Source: Treponema sp.
GTDB taxonomy: Bacteria; Spirochaetota; Spirochaetia; Treponematales; Treponemataceae
Length of the DNA: 64,000 nt
Reading direction: 5' to 3'
Assembly (NCBI GenBank): GCA_024693045.1
Contig: JAILLQ010000045.1
Location: 1-64,000 of the forward strand
Within the stretch, counting starts at the first letter, position 1. Every line of letters begins with the position of its first letter. A model generated the notes under the pieces. The model made no database searches. It saw only the letters and a program-made list of their open reading frames with translations, and was not told the DNA's origin. Shown here piece after piece: positions 61,967-64,000 of this stretch. Position numbers and translations under genes: made by a program.

Positions 61967-61981
61967 GAAATTCTGCCCTAA

Positions 61982-62010
61982 TTGACATCATTTATTAAAT
62001 TGGTCATAAT
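61982..62010 (+). promoter_or_regulatory. Promoter for the PUR-domain gene
   Basis: A consensus -35 TTGACA (61982-61987), exactly 17 nt, CATAAT (62005-62010). The expected leader is about 30 nt with AAGGAAGG as RBS. Confidence 0.65.
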
Positions 62011-62047
62011 CGGGTATTAAATCAACATTTCAAAGGAAGGCAAAAAT

Positions 62048-62437
62048 ATGGGTGCACGAGGAGAACTTTTTACTACTGAAGTTTATCTTGATAACCGTTC
62101 TTATTTTTTTAACGTAAAGGAAAATCGTACAGGAGATGTATTTCTTCAAATTGTAGAAAGCAAAAGCCGTGATGGAGCTGACGGAGAACGACACCAGATT
62201 GCTATTTTTGCCGATGACATGCAGAAATTCCTTCAGGGAATGGATCGTTCATTAAATTTTGTTGAAAAAGACAGAAAAGAAAGAGCGAAGATTAAAGCAG
62301 CAAAAAAGGTAGAAAAAGCGAAAAAGGTTTATCGTCTTAAAGATACAAAAAAACAGGACGATGGAATCAAGAGAACAGGAAAAATCCATGTGGTTTCAAA
62401 AAGACCACAAACAGAAACTCCTTCTGATTCAGAATAG
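62048..62437 (+). CDS. PUR-domain (DUF3276) nucleic-acid-binding protein
   Basis: 129 residues. Residues 1-75 (GELFTTEVYLDNRSYFFNVKEN, then VFLQIVESK) match the bacterial PUR-alpha-like domain, a small beta-beta-alpha fold that binds single-stranded DNA and RNA. In Borrelia the relative BpuR is a regulator of gene expression. The remainder is a Lys-rich tail (KAAKKVEKAKKVYRLKDTKK), which could add unspecific nucleic-acid binding. The RBS is strong and the promoter close to consensus, so good expression is expected. Single gene with its own terminator. Confidence 0.88.
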   Translation: MGARGELFTTEVYLDNRSYFFNVKENRTGDVFLQIVESKSRDGADGERHQIAIFADDMQKFLQGMDRSLNFVEKDRKERAKIKAAKKVEKAKKVYRLKDTKKQDDGIKRTGKIHVVSKRPQTETPSDSE

Positions 62438-62442
62438 TTCTT

Positions 62443-62484
62443 TAAAAAAAACAGCAGATTCAAAGAGAATCTGCTGTTTTTTTT
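62443..62484. terminator. Bidirectional terminator
   Basis: Stem AACAGCAGATTC / GAATCTGCTGTT with loop AAAGA, A-run and T-run at the sides. It sits between the convergent PUR-domain gene and rnhB. Confidence 0.85.
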
Positions 62485-63073
62485 AATACTTAAATGAAAG
62501 CCGCTGAATTGGACTAGGACCAATCTCATGGCAAATCTTTCGATGTGCAGCCGTCGGATACCCCTTATGTTTTGCATAACCATAGGCCGGATAAAGAGCA
62601 TCCATTTCGGTCATTATCTTGTCCCTTTCTACTTTTGCAATAATACTTGCAGCCATTACACAAGGATAATTTGCATCAGCTTTTGGTTCGCACCTTAATT
62701 CAATACCTTTTATATCCGGAAGACTATTTCCATCTGTAATAGCAGAAATCCAGCAGTCATTAATATTTTGACTTGAAAGCCAGGCCGGTAATTTCTGAAT
62801 CATATTTTCATAGGCGAGTTTCATTGCATACATACTGGCCTTTAAAATATTCATCTGATCTATTGTTTTGTGATCTACAATTCCAAGACCCCAACAAGCT
62901 TTTTCAATTATAACTTTTTCAGCGATAAGTCTTTTTTTTTCTGAAAGTTTTTTAGAATCGTTCAAAATCTCTACAGGAAAATCTTCTGGTAAAATTACTG
63001 CACCTGCAGTGACAGGCCCCGCCAAAGGACCTCTTCCAGCTTCATCAAATCCACAAAGCAACTTTACAGCCAT
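62483..63073 (-). CDS. rnhB: Ribonuclease HII
   Basis: 196 residues, normal RnhB length. LLCGFDEAGRGPLAGPVTAGAVIL carries the Asp-Glu pair; DSKKLSEKKR follows, then MAASIIAKVERDKIM and the last acidic site. It cleaves RNA in RNA/DNA hybrids, including single ribonucleotides. Its start is 2 nt after the stop of the next gene upstream on the same strand. Confidence 0.96.
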   Translation of the reverse strand: MAVKLLCGFDEAGRGPLAGPVTAGAVILPEDFPVEILNDSKKLSEKKRLIAEKVIIEKACWGLGIVDHKTIDQMNILKASMYAMKLAYENMIQKLPAWLSSQNINDCWISAITDGNSLPDIKGIELRCEPKADANYPCVMAASIIAKVERDKIMTEMDALYPAYGYAKHKGYPTAAHRKICHEIGPSPIQRLSFKY

Positions 63074-63075
63074 GA

Positions 63076-64000
63076 CTAAAAACCTGTTATATTGTTGTCG
63101 GAAAATGCTACAGAATAATTTTTCTTATCTTCGTAAACAGGCTTGTTATTGCCCATAGGCTTTTTTAAATCGCCGATAAAATTATTACCTGTAATAGTTG
63201 AGTGAGTGTCGAAAAGTTCTGCTATTCGCCCCATAACGCCAGTTACGATACAAGTTGAATTAGAAATCTCAACAAGTCCCCCCTGAGCTGAAATATTTAC
63301 AGCGGTACCGGCAACAACCGTTAAGCGAGATTTTTTTATCTTTAATTTAGATTTTACAGACGAAATAATCGAAGAATAACTTTCTGCACTTGCCGTCAAA
63401 CCTGAGTTCACTATATCAACAACAGAATTATCTGAATTAATAATTGTGCCAGACTTTCCAAAAACGCTTGAAAGTTCAACTCCTTCAAAATACAAAACGG
63501 CCCTTTCCAGATTGAAAAGAAATGAAGTTTCTCTTGTATTTCTGCTTTCTGCTAGAGTAATTATACAATTTGAAAAAGATACGCTGGAATTTTTAATTGT
63601 AAAATTAGAGGAAGGAGAAAGTATTAAACGAGCATCATTTGTTCCGTCAATCTTACAGTTTGAAGTGATTTTTGAAGTGCCCTCTGGAACTTTTACTTCT
63701 CCGTTTACCCTCACATGAACAAAACGGCTTTTATTTATTAACGGTAAAATTTGTGCAAATTCTGTAAATGGATATTTTATGGTTCCGTTGGCTTTTTTAA
63801 TCATTTCGGGATCTGTAATAGTTCCATCCAGGAAAAAGTTTCTCTGGTCGATTATCACAGCATATTCACTAGTTTTACTCTTGTTTCCATGATCGTCAAC
63901 GCAATATGCAGAAACTTTGTATGCGGCCGCACCTTCATTTTTGGGTTCAAGAATTACGGCAACATTTTTATCCTTCTGATATGAAACCGAATTCAAATCA
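63076..64000 (-). CDS. Putative surface protein with beta-helix repeats (5' end outside the window)
   Basis: The frame continues past base 64000, so about 308 C-terminal residues are visible; the apparent start at 63996 is only an internal TTG. The visible part starts with an Ig- or FN3-like tail (AAAYKVSAYCVDDHGNKSKTSEYAVIIDQ) and continues as a right-handed beta-helix with repeated strands such as FTIKNSSVSFSNCIITL, STCIVTGVM and STITGNNFIG. Such modules are typical of large treponemal surface or lipoproteins. The function is unknown. It is probably cotranscribed with rnhB. Confidence 0.75.
   Translation of the reverse strand, partial: DLNSVSYQKDKNVAVILEPKNEGAAAYKVSAYCVDDHGNKSKTSEYAVIIDQRNFFLDGTITDPEMIKKANGTIKYPFTEFAQILPLINKSRFVHVRVNGEVKVPEGTSKITSNCKIDGTNDARLILSPSSNFTIKNSSVSFSNCIITLAESRNTRETSFLFNLERAVLYFEGVELSSVFGKSGTIINSDNSVVDIVNSGLTASAESYSSIISSVKSKLKIKKSRLTVVAGTAVNISAQGGLVEISNSTCIVTGVMGRIAELFDTHSTITGNNFIGDLKKPMGNNKPVYEDKKNYSVAFSDNNITGF

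Overview
The window looks like chromosome of a host-associated Treponema, probably of the gut or rumen group. The DNA is AT-rich. Many exported proteins carry relaxed spirochaete lipoboxes. The set of BamA/TamB/OmpH, an HTH-EIIA(Ntr) fusion, a PUR-domain protein, CheW and chemoreceptors, and many LysM/M23-like envelope proteins fits a diderm, motile spirochaete. The genus call is inferred from gene content and style; there is no rRNA here to test it. I see no IS element, prophage, CRISPR array or replication origin.

Layout. 1-6.3 kb: 3' end of a chemoreceptor, yebC, and a pair of lipoprotein genes (a large SH3-like protein and a MEMO-like protein). 6.3-11 kb: an rRNA cytosine methyltransferase and a GH3 lipoprotein, a thioesterase, an Mrp ATPase, and a CBM48-tyrosine phosphatase fusion. 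11-12 kb: the longest gene-poor stretch. It has tRNA-Asp(GTC), an orphan 5' fragment of tRNA-Pro, tRNA-Pro(CGG), and two ~188-bp tandem units, each copying the tRNA-Pro 3' end and terminator around a GC-rich structured core. 12-16.5 kb: a Cys-rich redox protein, an outer-membrane barrel, and a large FN3/beta-helix lipoprotein. 16.5-21.3 kb: a BMP-type binding protein beside a 1178-residue membrane/propeller/HD-GYP sensor. 21.5-32.7 kb: pta, an SDR, pncB, then a leftward chain EF-G > VanY-like > kdgK > eda > ttcA, then a pseudouridine synthase, a transglutaminase-like protein and the HTH-EIIA regulator. 32.9-40.3 kb: two envelope proteins, mnmA, two consecutive phosphohexomutases and a DnaQ-like exonuclease. 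40.3-58.3 kb: a long leftward block of tamB, bamA, ompH, mutS, comF-like, cheW, a DegT-like protein, nadK, recN, an unknown gene, an HD protein and a LysM/M23-like protein. 58.4-64 kb: a rightward operon tmk > unknown > aroB > cysteine desulfurase, a PUR-domain protein, then leftward rnhB and a truncated beta-helix protein.

How genes fit together. eda and kdgK supply the lower part of keto-deoxy-sugar (uronate) breakdown, which fits a secreted pectate-lyase-like beta-helix protein. pta belongs to acetate formation. tamB-bamA-ompH is an outer-membrane assembly unit. The chemoreceptor, cheW, HD-GYP protein and BMP protein are signalling parts.

The points most worth a second look are the tRNA-Pro-derived tandem repeats, the laforin/SEX4-like phosphatase, the sensor with its BMP neighbour, the DegT protein with Arg at the PLP-lysine position, the thymidylate kinase with no P-loop lysine, and several SD-less genes whose -10 box ends about 6 nt before the start codon (possible leaderless mRNAs).
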